Positions 49,671 to 57,889 of a stretch of DNA of 64,000 bases are shown piece after piece. The stretch lies in NCBI RefSeq assembly GCF_014529945.1, contig NZ_JACVFB010000001.1, forward strand, positions 1,116,001 through 1,180,000, given 5' to 3'. The stretch is from Chitinophaga varians (GTDB lineage Bacteria; Bacteroidota; Bacteroidia; Chitinophagales; Chitinophagaceae). Below the pieces are notes generated by a model, which made no database searches, was not told the origin of the DNA, and saw only the letters and a list, made by a program, of their open reading frames with translations. Made by a program: the position numbers and the translations under genes. Within the stretch, counting starts at the first letter, position 1. Every line of letters starts with the position of its first letter.

Positions 49671-50576
49671 ATGAAAACAACCATTCTTTCATTGATGTAC
49701 CTGTGTCTGCTGGTTACCCTGATGGCTTGCTCCAAGGATAAAAATGGGGGTGTTGCCGGCGGCGGCCAGGGCACGCTTTATTATGCTGCCTTTAAGGGGT
49801 TCATGAAGCTGGACCTGCGCAGTGGCCAGCAGCAGCAATTGATAGATATTGCCAGCATGTCGCATCAGGAGCGGTTCGATGTAAGTCGCGATGGCAGCGA
49901 AATAGTGGCCTACGAAGAGAGCCTGTCATCCGATCAGGTGAGCTTTACTATTTATAACACCAGCGGGCAGGTGGCGGCTTCCTTTCAGGTGAGGCAGTAT
50001 GTCAATGGCGTGCCGCGTATTTCTCCCGACAAAAGTAAGATAGCGGTCATCTGGCAACCGGCGAGCACTTACCCCCGGAAGTATGTAGCTGTTTTCACGC
50101 GCAGCGGGCAGCAGGTAGCGGGGTTTGAAGGTGTGTCGGATTATGCGTGGTTGCCAGACGGCCGGATGGTGATGACGGCGCCGGGAGGCTTTTATCTGAG
50201 CAATGTGCAGCTCACCAGTGCTTCCCGTATAGCAGATGTAAGCCGGTTCGCCGATGTGCCCGGACAGCTGGATGTGAGCGCTGATGGCGCTTCCGTGCTT
50301 TTTACCAGCAACTACCATATCTGGATGATGAACCTCGACGGCAGCGGCATGCGGCAGCTGACCACCAGCGACGTAAAGGAGTGGTACCCGGCGTGGTCTG
50401 CCGATGGGAAAAAGATCTTCTTTACCCTGGACTGGAGTGGTAACTGTAAAGAGATAAGGGTGATGGATGTTCCCGGACAGACCGTTACTATCGATCCGCA
50501 TACCGACGCGGTGGCGCCGCGTATACTGTCTGATGGCAATCGAATTTGCAGTGCAAGCCGGCCAATGATGAGGTGA
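49671..50576 (+). CDS. WD40/TolB-like beta-propeller lipoprotein
   Basis: A 301-residue lipoprotein (MKTTILSLMYLCLLVTLMAC, Cys20) with a beta-propeller of TolB/PD40 type. Repeats are visible at RFDVSRDGSEIVAYEE, VPRISPDKSKIAVIWQP, QLDVSADGASVLFTSN and EWYPAWSADGKKIFFTLDWSG, each with the D-G-x-x-I/V-x-F pattern. Such proteins bind partners or ligands in the periplasm. It stands alone between a kinase gene and a MarR gene. A GATCTTTG element 43 bp upstream resembles a -7 box. Specific role unknown. Confidence 0.85.
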   Translation: MKTTILSLMYLCLLVTLMACSKDKNGGVAGGGQGTLYYAAFKGFMKLDLRSGQQQQLIDIASMSHQERFDVSRDGSEIVAYEESLSSDQVSFTIYNTSGQVAASFQVRQYVNGVPRISPDKSKIAVIWQPASTYPRKYVAVFTRSGQQVAGFEGVSDYAWLPDGRMVMTAPGGFYLSNVQLTSASRIADVSRFADVPGQLDVSADGASVLFTSNYHIWMMNLDGSGMRQLTTSDVKEWYPAWSADGKKIFFTLDWSGNCKEIRVMDVPGQTVTIDPHTDAVAPRILSDGNRICSASRPMMR

Positions 50577-50599
50577 TCATTTGCTTAGGATAGAGGGAG

Positions 50600-50636
50600 G
50601 CAGGTCGGTACTAACATGTTACCGGCCTGTCCTTAT
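50600..50636 (+). terminator. two-way terminator between convergent genes
   Basis: CAGGTCGGTA and ACCGGCCTG form a stem with a few mismatches, followed by TCCTTATTTTTT. It overlaps the stop of the convergent MarR gene. Confidence 0.6.
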
Positions 50637-51050
50637 TTTTTCCAGTAGTTTACTGAGTTGTGCTACCTCCTGATCGTTTAGTGCAGCGTATACCAGGTCG
50701 AGTTTATCGAGGTTACGGTCTACTTTTTTAACACGCTCCAATCCGGCTGCGGTGATACTAACTGCTACCAGTCGTTTATCGGCGGGGTTGATGGTTTTGC
50801 TCACATAACCTTTGAGCACGAGCCGGTCTACCAAACGGGACACGCCCGCATTTTTTTCTTCCATCTGTTCCAGTATTTCAGAAGTAGAGAGGGGATGGGC
50901 CGCCATGTGGAGTATTTTGAGCACATTGTATTGCTGGGATGTCAGCTCGTAATGGGCAAAAAAGAGCTGTGACTGGTCGTACGACCAGTTGAAAGTCCGG
51001 AGAAGATGGAGGCCAAGCTTTCTCCGGACGGGTATTTCGATGTTTTTCAT
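50619..51050 (-). CDS. MarR-family transcriptional regulator
   Basis: A 143-residue winged-helix regulator. DNA-binding region: PLSTSEILEQMEEKNAGVSRLVDRLVLKGYVSKTINPADKRLVAVSITAAG, where the D-K-R wing motif is conserved. It is the second gene of an operon with an SDR oxidoreductase (23-bp gap). The promoter of this operon carries two abutting 14-bp palindromes, the pattern expected for autorepression by a MarR dimer pair. Confidence 0.92.
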   Translation of the reverse strand: MKNIEIPVRRKLGLHLLRTFNWSYDQSQLFFAHYELTSQQYNVLKILHMAAHPLSTSEILEQMEEKNAGVSRLVDRLVLKGYVSKTINPADKRLVAVSITAAGLERVKKVDRNLDKLDLVYAALNDQEVAQLSKLLEKIRTGR

Positions 51051-51073
51051 AGTCTAAAACTACAAAAAGTTGT

Positions 51074-51820
51074 TTACTGGCAAAGGTAACCACCGTCAAC
51101 CGGGAGATAGGCGCCTGTGCAGAAGCTGGCGTCGTCGGAGGCGAGGAAGAGGAAGGCCTTAGCGATTTCTTCTGGTTTGCCGAGTCGTTTCATGGCGTGT
51201 TTGGATTCCATGTAGGTGCGGCTTTCAGCGGAGGCATTGTCCATCAGGAGCGGTGTTTCGATGTAGCCTGGCCCGATGGTGTTGATGCGGATGTTGCTTG
51301 TTCCGTTTTCCAGTGCCGCTACTTTTGTCATGCCTACCAGTCCGTGTTTAGAAGCAGCATAGGCCGCGATGCCGATTTCGCCCACCTGGCTCATGATGGA
51401 GCCGATGTTGACGATGGCGCCGCCGGTGCCTTGCCGGCGCATCTGTGCAATTTCGTATTTCATGCCGTAGAAAACGCCGTTGAGGTTTACGCTGGTTACT
51501 TTCAGCCATTCTTCGATGCTTTTCTCATGGATGGGGGCGGCGTCTACAATGCCGGCGTTGTTGAGGGCCACATCGAGGCTGCCGAATTTCTCTACCGTGG
51601 CGGCGACTGCTTTTTCCATGTCTTCCGGTTTGGATACGTCGCATTGTACAAAGGCGGCGATGGCGCCTTCCTGTTGTATGGCATCGAGCGTCTGCTGGTT
51701 GAGCTGCAGGTCTGCAATCATCACATGAGCGCCTTCACGGGCCGCCAGTATAGCGGAGGCTTTGCCTATACCGGAGTTGCCACCGGTGATCAACATCACT
51801 TTGTTTTCGAAACGTTTCAT
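51074..51820 (-). CDS. short-chain dehydrogenase/reductase (SDR)
   Basis: A 248-residue NAD(P)-dependent oxidoreductase of the classical SDR family. Cofactor motif TGGNSGIG (residues 12-19), NNAG near residue 89, and the active-site Ser (IGSIMSQ), Tyr and Lys (YAASKHG). Ends with FCTGAYLPVDGGY. The acidic ADLQL after strand 2 suggests preference for NAD(H). Substrate unknown. It is coupled to a MarR gene, so it is probably induced by a small molecule that it may also reduce. Confidence 0.93.
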   Translation of the reverse strand: MKRFENKVMLITGGNSGIGKASAILAAREGAHVMIADLQLNQQTLDAIQQEGAIAAFVQCDVSKPEDMEKAVAATVEKFGSLDVALNNAGIVDAAPIHEKSIEEWLKVTSVNLNGVFYGMKYEIAQMRRQGTGGAIVNIGSIMSQVGEIGIAAYAASKHGLVGMTKVAALENGTSNIRINTIGPGYIETPLLMDNASAESRTYMESKHAMKRLGKPEEIAKAFLFLASDDASFCTGAYLPVDGGYLCQ

Positions 51821-51844
51821 CGTCTATCTATTTTCATCAAAATT

Positions 51845-51872
51845 AATGATTAATCATTAATGACTAATCATT
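51845..51872. promoter_or_regulatory. two abutting palindromic operators before the SDR-marR operon
   Basis: AATGATTAATCATT (51845-51858) is a perfect palindrome. It is directly followed by AATGACTAATCATT (51859-51872), which has the same arms with a changed centre. They start 25 bp before the SDR ATG. Confidence 0.65.
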
Positions 51873-52252
51873 GAAATGTTAAAGAAATGTTTTTTAACTT
51901 ATAGGAAGGCGCATCATAAATGCCCCGTAAGGCCATGACTCCGACAATCATCTGTGCTTTGCAGGATGGTTTTACCGGTGAAATAGTGGCTTTTACCGAT
52001 GGTCGTATGCATTTTGACCGGAAGATATTTTAGAATCCATGTGATGATATGTACCTTTGGTACCCTGAAAACACTGAAGCCATGATCTACGAATAATACC
52101 GAAGCCAACGGAAGAAGATGAACCATGTCGTCTTTTCCGCGTTAGTAAAAGTAGCTGCAGGAATACCGGCAGGAGAAATATGTATCGTCATTTCCGCGCC
52201 AGCGGTAGTTTGGGAATAAACGGATGTGTATCGTTTTCCCGGCCTGCACCGT
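51873..52252. other. gene-poor region with possible remnants
   Basis: About 380 bp without a convincing gene. It has a 37-codon frame (51920-52033) and an exact -7 element at 52053-52060 followed 22 bp later by an ATG whose frame stops after four codons. The sequence downstream of that stop stays open to 52219. Confidence 0.5.
51920..52033 (+). CDS. possible 37-residue small protein
   Basis: From ATG 51920 the frame reads MPRKAMTPTIICALQDGFTG and EIVAFTDGRMHFDRKIF, then TAG. The hydrophobic and charged pattern looks protein-like (two beta strands), but there is no promoter or ribosome-binding evidence and no known family. It may be a remnant of a longer gene. Treat as doubtful. Confidence 0.2.
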   Translation: MPRKAMTPTIICALQDGFTGEIVAFTDGRMHFDRKIF

Positions 52253-52259
52253 ATTTTTG
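52252..52259 (+). promoter_or_regulatory. Bacteroidota -7 element for the MFS gene
   Basis: TATTTTTG, exact TAnnTTTG, 51 bp before the ATG at 52311. Confidence 0.6.
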
Positions 52260-52310
52260 TTCCCCCTTTTTTCTTAAAACAACATTTCTGTTTATTTGCA
52301 ATTCACTACT

Positions 52311-53594
52311 ATGCATACCACTTCCAAAAAAGCTGCCATCAGCTTTATTTTTATCACTTTGTTGATTGATGTGATGGGTTGGGGGCTGATCATTCCGGTA
52401 ATGGCTGATCTGATTGCCCAGCTGAAACACATTCCTGTCAACGAAGCCAGCACCTACGGCGCCCTGTTATTATCTGTTTTTGCCATCACACAGTTTTTAT
52501 TTGCACCGGTAGTAGGCAACCTGAGCGATCGCTATGGGCGTCGTCCGGTACTCCTGCTATCTTTGTTGGGTTTCGGTATCGACTACATCATTCTGGCACT
52601 GGCGCCCCATTACTGGTGGCTGTTCATTGGCCGTGTGATAGCCGGTATTACCGGTGCGAGTTTTACCACCGCTACAGCTTACATCGCTGACATCAGCACC
52701 GATGAAACTTCCAAGGCCAAAAACTTCGGGCTTATCGGCGCCGCTTTCGGCCTGGGCTTCGTACTGGGACCGGCATTGGGCGCCTTATTGGCTACCTGGG
52801 GCATCCGTGCACCGTTCTATGCCGCCGCAGTACTTTGTCTGCTCAACTGTCTCTACGGTTATTTCCTGCTCCCTGAATCGCTGAGCAAAGAAAACCGCCG
52901 GCCGTTTGAATGGAAACGGGCCAACCCGTTCGGCTCGCTGAAGTTTCTGACCCGTCACCCGGAAATCGGGGGACTGGCTTTCAGTTTCTTCCTGATTTAC
53001 CTGGGCAGCCAGGCGGTACAGGGCAACTGGAACTTCTTCACCATTTACCGCTTCAACTGGAGCGAGAAAATGGTGGGCATCTCCCTGGCCGTGGTAGGCG
53101 TGCTGGTAGGCGCTGTACAGGCAGGGCTCACCAGGGTCATCAACCCGAAAATCGGTAATGAAAAAAGCATTTACCTCGGCCTCTCCTTATACGCCCTGGG
53201 CTTGTTACTGTTCGCTTTCGCCACACAAGGGTGGATGATGTTCGCTTTCCTGATCCCATACTGCCTCGGCGGTATTTGCGGCCCATCGCTGCAGTCGGTG
53301 ATCTCCGGCCACGTACCACCTAATCAGCAGGGAGAGCTGCAGGGCGCACTGACCAGCCTCATGAGCCTTACCACCGTAGTAGGCCCGCTGATCATGAACA
53401 GCACCTTCGCTTATTTCACCTCTGCCCAGGCGCCTTTTTACTTCCCTGGCATGCACTTCCTCATTGGGGCCGTATGTATGATGCTCAGCGTCGTCATCAC
53501 CTACAAAGTGCTGACCCGCGAAAAAAGAGAAAACCCTGAACTGGCCAATGTGATCAAAGGTTCCGCTCCAATGGGTGAGACACCGATGCACTGA
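52311..53594 (+). CDS. MFS transporter, TCR/Tet-like drug exporter family
   Basis: A 427-residue inner-membrane transporter with 12 predicted helices. The MFS motif A after helix 2 is GNLSDRYGRRPVLLLSLLG, and helix 5 carries the antiporter-type motif FGLGFVLGPALGALL. The start SFIFITLLIDVMGWGLIIPVM (D in helix 1) is typical of the TCR/Tet group of H+-coupled drug exporters. Most chromosomal members in Bacteroidota are not proven tetracycline pumps. The start is ATG 52311; a TTG 15 bp upstream is unlikely. It stands alone with its own promoter and terminator. Confidence 0.92.
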   Translation: MHTTSKKAAISFIFITLLIDVMGWGLIIPVMADLIAQLKHIPVNEASTYGALLLSVFAITQFLFAPVVGNLSDRYGRRPVLLLSLLGFGIDYIILALAPHYWWLFIGRVIAGITGASFTTATAYIADISTDETSKAKNFGLIGAAFGLGFVLGPALGALLATWGIRAPFYAAAVLCLLNCLYGYFLLPESLSKENRRPFEWKRANPFGSLKFLTRHPEIGGLAFSFFLIYLGSQAVQGNWNFFTIYRFNWSEKMVGISLAVVGVLVGAVQAGLTRVINPKIGNEKSIYLGLSLYALGLLLFAFATQGWMMFAFLIPYCLGGICGPSLQSVISGHVPPNQQGELQGALTSLMSLTTVVGPLIMNSTFAYFTSAQAPFYFPGMHFLIGAVCMMLSVVITYKVLTREKRENPELANVIKGSAPMGETPMH

Positions 53595-53612
53595 TATTTT
53601 ATTATTCGCGTG

Positions 53613-53650
53613 ATAAGCCGTTTCCTCACAGGGAACGGCTTATTTATTTT
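53613..53650 (+). terminator. rho-independent terminator after the MFS gene
   Basis: ATAAGCCGTTTCC pairs with GGGAACGGCTTAT with one mismatch, followed by TTTATTTT. Confidence 0.8.
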
Positions 53651-53721
53651 AAAGAAAAACGACAAGGCGGTTGAAACGTTAAAAGTTATTGTACTTTCGT
53701 AGATCGAAAGATTTATATATA

Positions 53722-54801
53722 ATGAAACCGTTGTTACAGAACCACCCTCGAGAAGTAGATTTCCCTGTACGGGCCAAATGGAGAAATTTTGAAAGATTCA
53801 AAACCCAGCAACCCCTCCTGTATGCCTTTGCTGTCCTGCTTTTCAGCTTTGCAGGCCTCGATTTGTTTTTCATGATCATACTGGTACAGAAGCTGATCAA
53901 AGATCCGGCTCCGCTGACCGGCGCGCAGTGGATCGGCGTGATCTCCTTTGTAACACTGGTGGGGCTTTTCCTCGTCGTGGCATGGCATATGTGCCACTTG
54001 CCGGTGCGGGAACAAAAACGCTACTACCTGGCCAGCGGCGCTACCTGGCTGAGTGAAGAGAAAAGACAGGCATTACGATTGGAACTGGTGGACGTTTACA
54101 GAAGAGGGTACTGGAATGAAACGCTGGAATATTATCCCCTGGCGGCTTTACAGGGACCGGGGAAATACCATACCTTCCGGCCGGCTGATGCTGACCTCTA
54201 TAAAAAAGACCTGGATCAAAGCTGGGGCATACTCACCACCGAAAATTACCGGAAGGTAGCGAACCAGCTGCTTACCACAGGATATCATGCGGAAGCTTTC
54301 ACCATGACGTTGTCGCTGCGAAATAGTGACAACGCGGCGAGTAACCGGCTGGCGGCGCTCACCCATCTGCCGGAATCCTATATCCTGTCCTGCCTCGAAC
54401 ACCGGCCCAACGGCCGTCCGCCGAAACTGATCTGGGGTTATGAATGCTGGCGACTGATCGTTATCTCCAGAGATGCGTACATGGCGGGCCATATCACAGC
54501 AGAAGAAGCCTGGAAAAACATATTACAGGCGGCAGACTATGTGTTTGAGTTATTCGACAACTTTGAAGATTTTAATCAGAACTATCGCCTCGGGAACGCC
54601 TTCTGGAGCAACACCTACGAAGTGTCCAGCGAAAGAACGGCAGCCTATGAAAGCTTCCGGGAAAATTGCGACTGGCCTATGAAACAGTTACCATGGCCCG
54701 CACCTAAGGGCGTTACATTGCCTCCTGCCATGGCCACCGGTTATGCTACGGAACTGGCGATTGCCAAAAGTATGCAGCAACAACCCGGCGGACTGAACTG
54801 A
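53722..54801 (+). CDS. DUF1266 membrane protein
   Basis: A 359-residue protein. Two membrane segments lie near the N-terminus (LLYAFAVLLFSFAGLDLFFMI and WIGVISFVTLVGLFLVVAWH). The C-terminal cytoplasmic domain fits DUF1266: LIWGYECWRLIVISRDAYMAG, ITAEEAWKNI, then FEDFNQNYRLGNAFW. DUF1266 proteins are often near secretion or contact-dependent systems, but no such genes are here. The start ATG 53722 follows TACTTTCG, a -7-like element near 53693, by 21 bp. Confidence 0.85.
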   Translation: MKPLLQNHPREVDFPVRAKWRNFERFKTQQPLLYAFAVLLFSFAGLDLFFMIILVQKLIKDPAPLTGAQWIGVISFVTLVGLFLVVAWHMCHLPVREQKRYYLASGATWLSEEKRQALRLELVDVYRRGYWNETLEYYPLAALQGPGKYHTFRPADADLYKKDLDQSWGILTTENYRKVANQLLTTGYHAEAFTMTLSLRNSDNAASNRLAALTHLPESYILSCLEHRPNGRPPKLIWGYECWRLIVISRDAYMAGHITAEEAWKNILQAADYVFELFDNFEDFNQNYRLGNAFWSNTYEVSSERTAAYESFRENCDWPMKQLPWPAPKGVTLPPAMATGYATELAIAKSMQQQPGGLN

Positions 54802-54957
54802 TTTTGGGATTTTCTGATTTGCGATTTTGGGATTTCGGGATTGAAATGAGCAGGCATCCATAAAAGATCGAAACGATTTACATTGTTCCGATTTTTTATT
54901 TATTCGCTTTTATCATCCCCCGAAATCCCAAAATCGCAAATCAAAAAAATTCCAAAA
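54801..54957. repeat. long inverted repeat between convergent genes
   Basis: A 24-bp perfect inverted repeat (54816-54839 with 54919-54942) is flanked by further imperfect pairing out to 54801 and 54957. The arms are built from the word GATTTTGGGATTT. It fills the space between the DUF1266 gene and the 54961 gene and can act as a two-way terminator. Confidence 0.75.
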
Positions 54958-54960
54958 TAT

Positions 54961-55755
54961 TTACGGCCATTGATTGAGTAGGGCTTCACGCCCGGCGAAC
55001 AGTTGGCGAACAAATACCAGTAGCTGTTCTCCGGCGAAGGTGAGTGTCGACTCATGAGAGGTATACAATAACCAGTTGTAATTTTTATCACAGTAGACGG
55101 TTTCATAACTATCCAGGTCCAGCTCACTACAGGTAATTTCCGCGTCTGTTTCATCTGCTGTGATCTCCAGCAGATGTGGCGCTGCATGTTGACAGATATA
55201 ATCAGCTATGGCGCTGCGATCAGCCGGCGTCAGGGCCTGCCGGGCAACAAACAGGGTGTTGGACGGAATGTTGCCGGTTAGCGGCGCCCAGTAACCGCCG
55301 TTATAATTCCAGCGTTCCAGCAGTTGCTGCCGCACCATGCTGCTTTCTTCTTCGTTTAGCCTTCTGCGATAGGGCAGGGGTACCACCTGCGCCAAAGACG
55401 CTGGTGTAAGATTTTGCAGGTACTGAACAAAGTTCATCCGCTCTTCCTGCATAGCTGCCTGGGCAATCGGATGATCGATTTCCGTGAATAATGACCTGGC
55501 TGTGAGGCCGGTATGGACCAGTGTTTCGCGGCATGCTTCCGGAGAAGGAAATGTTCTGCCTACCAGCTTCTCCACTTCGCCCAGGATGGCGGCCAACACC
55601 TGATAGCGCGGAAAAAGATTGTAATCCTGATCACTGTAGGAATACACGGGATCGTTGGCGCCGGTACGCTCTTTCGCGTAGCGGTTGGCCCGCCGTAGAT
55701 GATGTTCCTTACAGTAGCGGCGCGCCGCTGTGATCAATGCTTCCGGTAATGTCAT
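54961..55755 (-). CDS. hypothetical protein
   Basis: A 264-residue soluble protein without signal peptide. The N-terminal half is helical (LPEALITAARRYCKEHHLRRANRY). The C-terminal half is mixed, with acidic ITADETDAEITCSELDLDSYETVYC and the end STLTFAGEQLLVFVRQLFAG. No domain recognised. It lies downstream of the ECF sigma factor gene on the same strand, 45 bp after its stop, so it could be the last gene of that operon. Confidence 0.7.
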   Translation of the reverse strand: MTLPEALITAARRYCKEHHLRRANRYAKERTGANDPVYSYSDQDYNLFPRYQVLAAILGEVEKLVGRTFPSPEACRETLVHTGLTARSLFTEIDHPIAQAAMQEERMNFVQYLQNLTPASLAQVVPLPYRRRLNEEESSMVRQQLLERWNYNGGYWAPLTGNIPSNTLFVARQALTPADRSAIADYICQHAAPHLLEITADETDAEITCSELDLDSYETVYCDKNYNWLLYTSHESTLTFAGEQLLVFVRQLFAGREALLNQWP

Positions 55756-55800
55756 ATTGCAAATTAACGAATTGCCCGTTGGAGAAGAAGATGATGCGGA

Positions 55801-57072
55801 TCAGGTATCTGCAATTTTAGCAGAGAGGAACTGTTGTTCCTGCTGTGCGGTGGTTAACTGACGGGCCTGCTCAAAACAGGCCACTGCTTTTTCTTTCTCG
55901 TTCATGCTTTTGTAGATCTCACCCAGCACTGCATGGTAAAGATAATAGCGGCTCAGCTGCCGGTGGCCCTGTAGCGCTTCGAGGGATTGCAGCGCTGCCG
56001 GCGCACCGGCATATTCCAGCAGGGCAACGCTACGGTTGAGCAGTATTACCGGGTCTTTGGTGAGTTGCAGCAGCGCGTCGTAATAGGTGAGGATCATTTT
56101 CCAGTTGGTGGCCGCGTACCCGGGCGCTATACAATGCTCATAGGCAATGGCTGCTTCCAGGTGAAAGGGTGACAGGGTAGCGCCGCTGGCGGCTTTGTTG
56201 AGCCATTCATTGCCGGTGGTGATCAGCGCCTGGTCCCACTGCCGGCGGTCCTGCCGCGACAACGGGATAATGGTGCCATCGGCCTGAAGCCTGCTGTGGA
56301 TGCGGGCTGCATGGAAACAGAACAATGCCATCAGTGCACAGGTACGTGGCTGTCTGGTATGTGCGTGATCGAGCAGCGACTGGCACAGGTAGATGGCCTG
56401 GGCGATGATATCTTCCCGCACCAGTTGTTCGTGTTGCGTGGCGCTGTAGCCTTCGTTGAACAGCAGATAGAGGCTGTTGAGCACCGCGTCCAGCCTGCCC
56501 GACAGCTGCGCCGGTGGCGGGATATGCGGCCTGATATTGTTGGCGCGGAAAAATTCTTTGGTACGATATAGCCTCTTGGAAATAGTATCTTCAGAGGTGA
56601 GAAAAGCCCGGGCCACCTCGCGGGTGCTGAAGCCACAGAGGGATTTCAGGATAAAAGTGACCTGGTTCTCCGGAGAGATATCGGGGTGACAGCAGGCAAA
56701 CATCATCCCCAGAAAATCATCCCGGATGGCCTGGTCCTGCCAGTACTGATCGAATGTAGACGACAGCATGTATTCGGCAGAGGGGGGCAACTGCTCCGGG
56801 TCGGAAAAATCAATATTGTACTGATGTTTTTTCCGGCGGATCATATCGATGGCTTTGTTTCTGGCCACGCGGAAAAGCCAGGCTTCCGGATTATCGGGGA
56901 TGCCATTGAACTTCCAGGTTTCGAGGCCGCTGAGCAGCGCGTCCTGTACCACATCCTCCACGAGGGTGTAGTGTTCCGGACCGAATATTTTCACCAATAC
57001 AGCCACCATCTTTCCGGACGCCTGTCTGAAAAGATGGTTGACTGTCTGATCAATAGGAGAGGAATTACTCAT
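55801..57072 (-). CDS. ECF42-like RNA polymerase sigma factor with C-terminal extension
   Basis: A 423-residue sigma factor, far longer than a usual ECF (about 180). Sigma region 2 is at residues 15-90 (LVEDVVQDALLSGLETWKF, RVARNKAIDMIRR) and region 4 at 120-180 (GFSTREVARAFLTSEDTISKRL). The rest is the DUF6596/TPR-like extension beginning LSGRLDAVLNSLYLLFNEGY, diagnostic of the ECF42 (SigI-like) group. This group is regularly encoded with DGPF/YCII proteins in place of an anti-sigma factor, as here (ATGA overlap). No anti-sigma gene is seen, so activity is probably governed by the extension. Confidence 0.93.
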   Translation of the reverse strand: MSNSSPIDQTVNHLFRQASGKMVAVLVKIFGPEHYTLVEDVVQDALLSGLETWKFNGIPDNPEAWLFRVARNKAIDMIRRKKHQYNIDFSDPEQLPPSAEYMLSSTFDQYWQDQAIRDDFLGMMFACCHPDISPENQVTFILKSLCGFSTREVARAFLTSEDTISKRLYRTKEFFRANNIRPHIPPPAQLSGRLDAVLNSLYLLFNEGYSATQHEQLVREDIIAQAIYLCQSLLDHAHTRQPRTCALMALFCFHAARIHSRLQADGTIIPLSRQDRRQWDQALITTGNEWLNKAASGATLSPFHLEAAIAYEHCIAPGYAATNWKMILTYYDALLQLTKDPVILLNRSVALLEYAGAPAALQSLEALQGHRQLSRYYLYHAVLGEIYKSMNEKEKAVACFEQARQLTTAQQEQQFLSAKIADT

Positions 57073-57413
57073 GACAGATGAAGCTGTCTGATGGCCCGTA
57101 TTTCGATGGTGCAGCCCTGCGCCAGGCCGGGACAGCCTTTTGTCAGTTCGGCGGCCTCGGCGGCATTATTGGCCCGTAACAACAGATACCCTGCCACCAG
57201 TTCCTTGCCTTCTACCAGCGGCCTGTCGGTGACGGTTGTGCTGTTGAGCACTGTTAGTCCTGCTGGTTCGAGGTTTTGGCCGCCTATATAGTTGCCGGAG
57301 GCTATCAATTCGCCCATCCATTTCTGCCAGTGCTGAAGCGTTTGCTGCATTTCCTGCGGAGAGGCGTTGCCAGGGTCTTTTCCGCCCCGGATGATCAATA
57401 AAAATTCCTGCAT
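57069..57413 (-). CDS. YCII-related (DGPF) domain protein
   Basis: A 114-residue cytoplasmic protein of the YCII/DGPF family. It reads MQEFLLIIRGGKDPGNASPQEM, WQKWMGELIASGNYIGGQNL, DRPLVEGKELVAGYLLLRA and ends CTIEIRAIRQL; DxP-like VEGKE replaces the GPF part. The fold is ferredoxin-like. It is the standard neighbour of ECF42 sigma factors, its stop overlapping the sigma start by 4 bp. Function unknown, probably under control of the sigma factor. Confidence 0.9.
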   Translation of the reverse strand: MQEFLLIIRGGKDPGNASPQEMQQTLQHWQKWMGELIASGNYIGGQNLEPAGLTVLNSTTVTDRPLVEGKELVAGYLLLRANNAAEAAELTKGCPGLAQGCTIEIRAIRQLHLS

Positions 57414-57418
57414 GATCG

Positions 57419-57823
57419 TTATACTTTTTCAGGTGTTTTCAGTTGTCCTACAATGCTGGCTGGATTGAACTCAATATGTTCAGCAGCGATTTTACCGTCT
57501 TTTACTTCCAGCAGATCTATCCAGGGGAAAACTACTTTTTTGCCTGTGGCCGGCATACCAGCGAATGCTCCGATATGAACGCCTTCCCAGCGACCGTTGA
57601 TCGTTACGTAGTTGCCTTCTTCCAGCACCTGGTCCAGAAAGTAATGACCATCGAAAGCGGCAGCCCGGCGTTCCATCATGCCCAGGTGACCGGCGGTATT
57701 CAGCGGCTGTTCCGTAGCCGGATTGTAAAAGAGGTGGTCATCTGCCAGTTGTTGACGGATGGCATCAAAGTCATTGTGATTGATGCTTTCGAAGTACTTT
57801 TTTACGATGTCTTTGTTTGTCAT
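57419..57823 (-). CDS. SnoaL-like (NTF2-fold) protein
   Basis: A 134-residue cytoplasmic protein. The start DIVKKYFESINHNDFDAIRQQLADDHLFYNP is the typical first helix and strand of SnoaL-like polyketide-cyclase folds; the pocket strands GNYVTINGRWEGVHIGAFAG and FPWIDLLEVKDGKIAAEHIEF follow. The role is often unknown outside polyketide pathways. It is the first gene of the operon with the DGPF and sigma genes (5-bp gap). Confidence 0.88.
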   Translation of the reverse strand: MTNKDIVKKYFESINHNDFDAIRQQLADDHLFYNPATEQPLNTAGHLGMMERRAAAFDGHYFLDQVLEEGNYVTINGRWEGVHIGAFAGMPATGKKVVFPWIDLLEVKDGKIAAEHIEFNPASIVGQLKTPEKV

Positions 57824-57889
57824 AATACATGATTTTGATACTATGACGTCACGGGTTGCCCCGATTTGGACATCATCGGAAAAGTTTTT

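Noticed and set aside
52311..53594. Calling the MFS gene a tetracycline-resistance determinant
   Set aside because: The TCR/Tet family match alone does not show the substrate, and the gene lies in an ordinary chromosomal setting without mobile elements.
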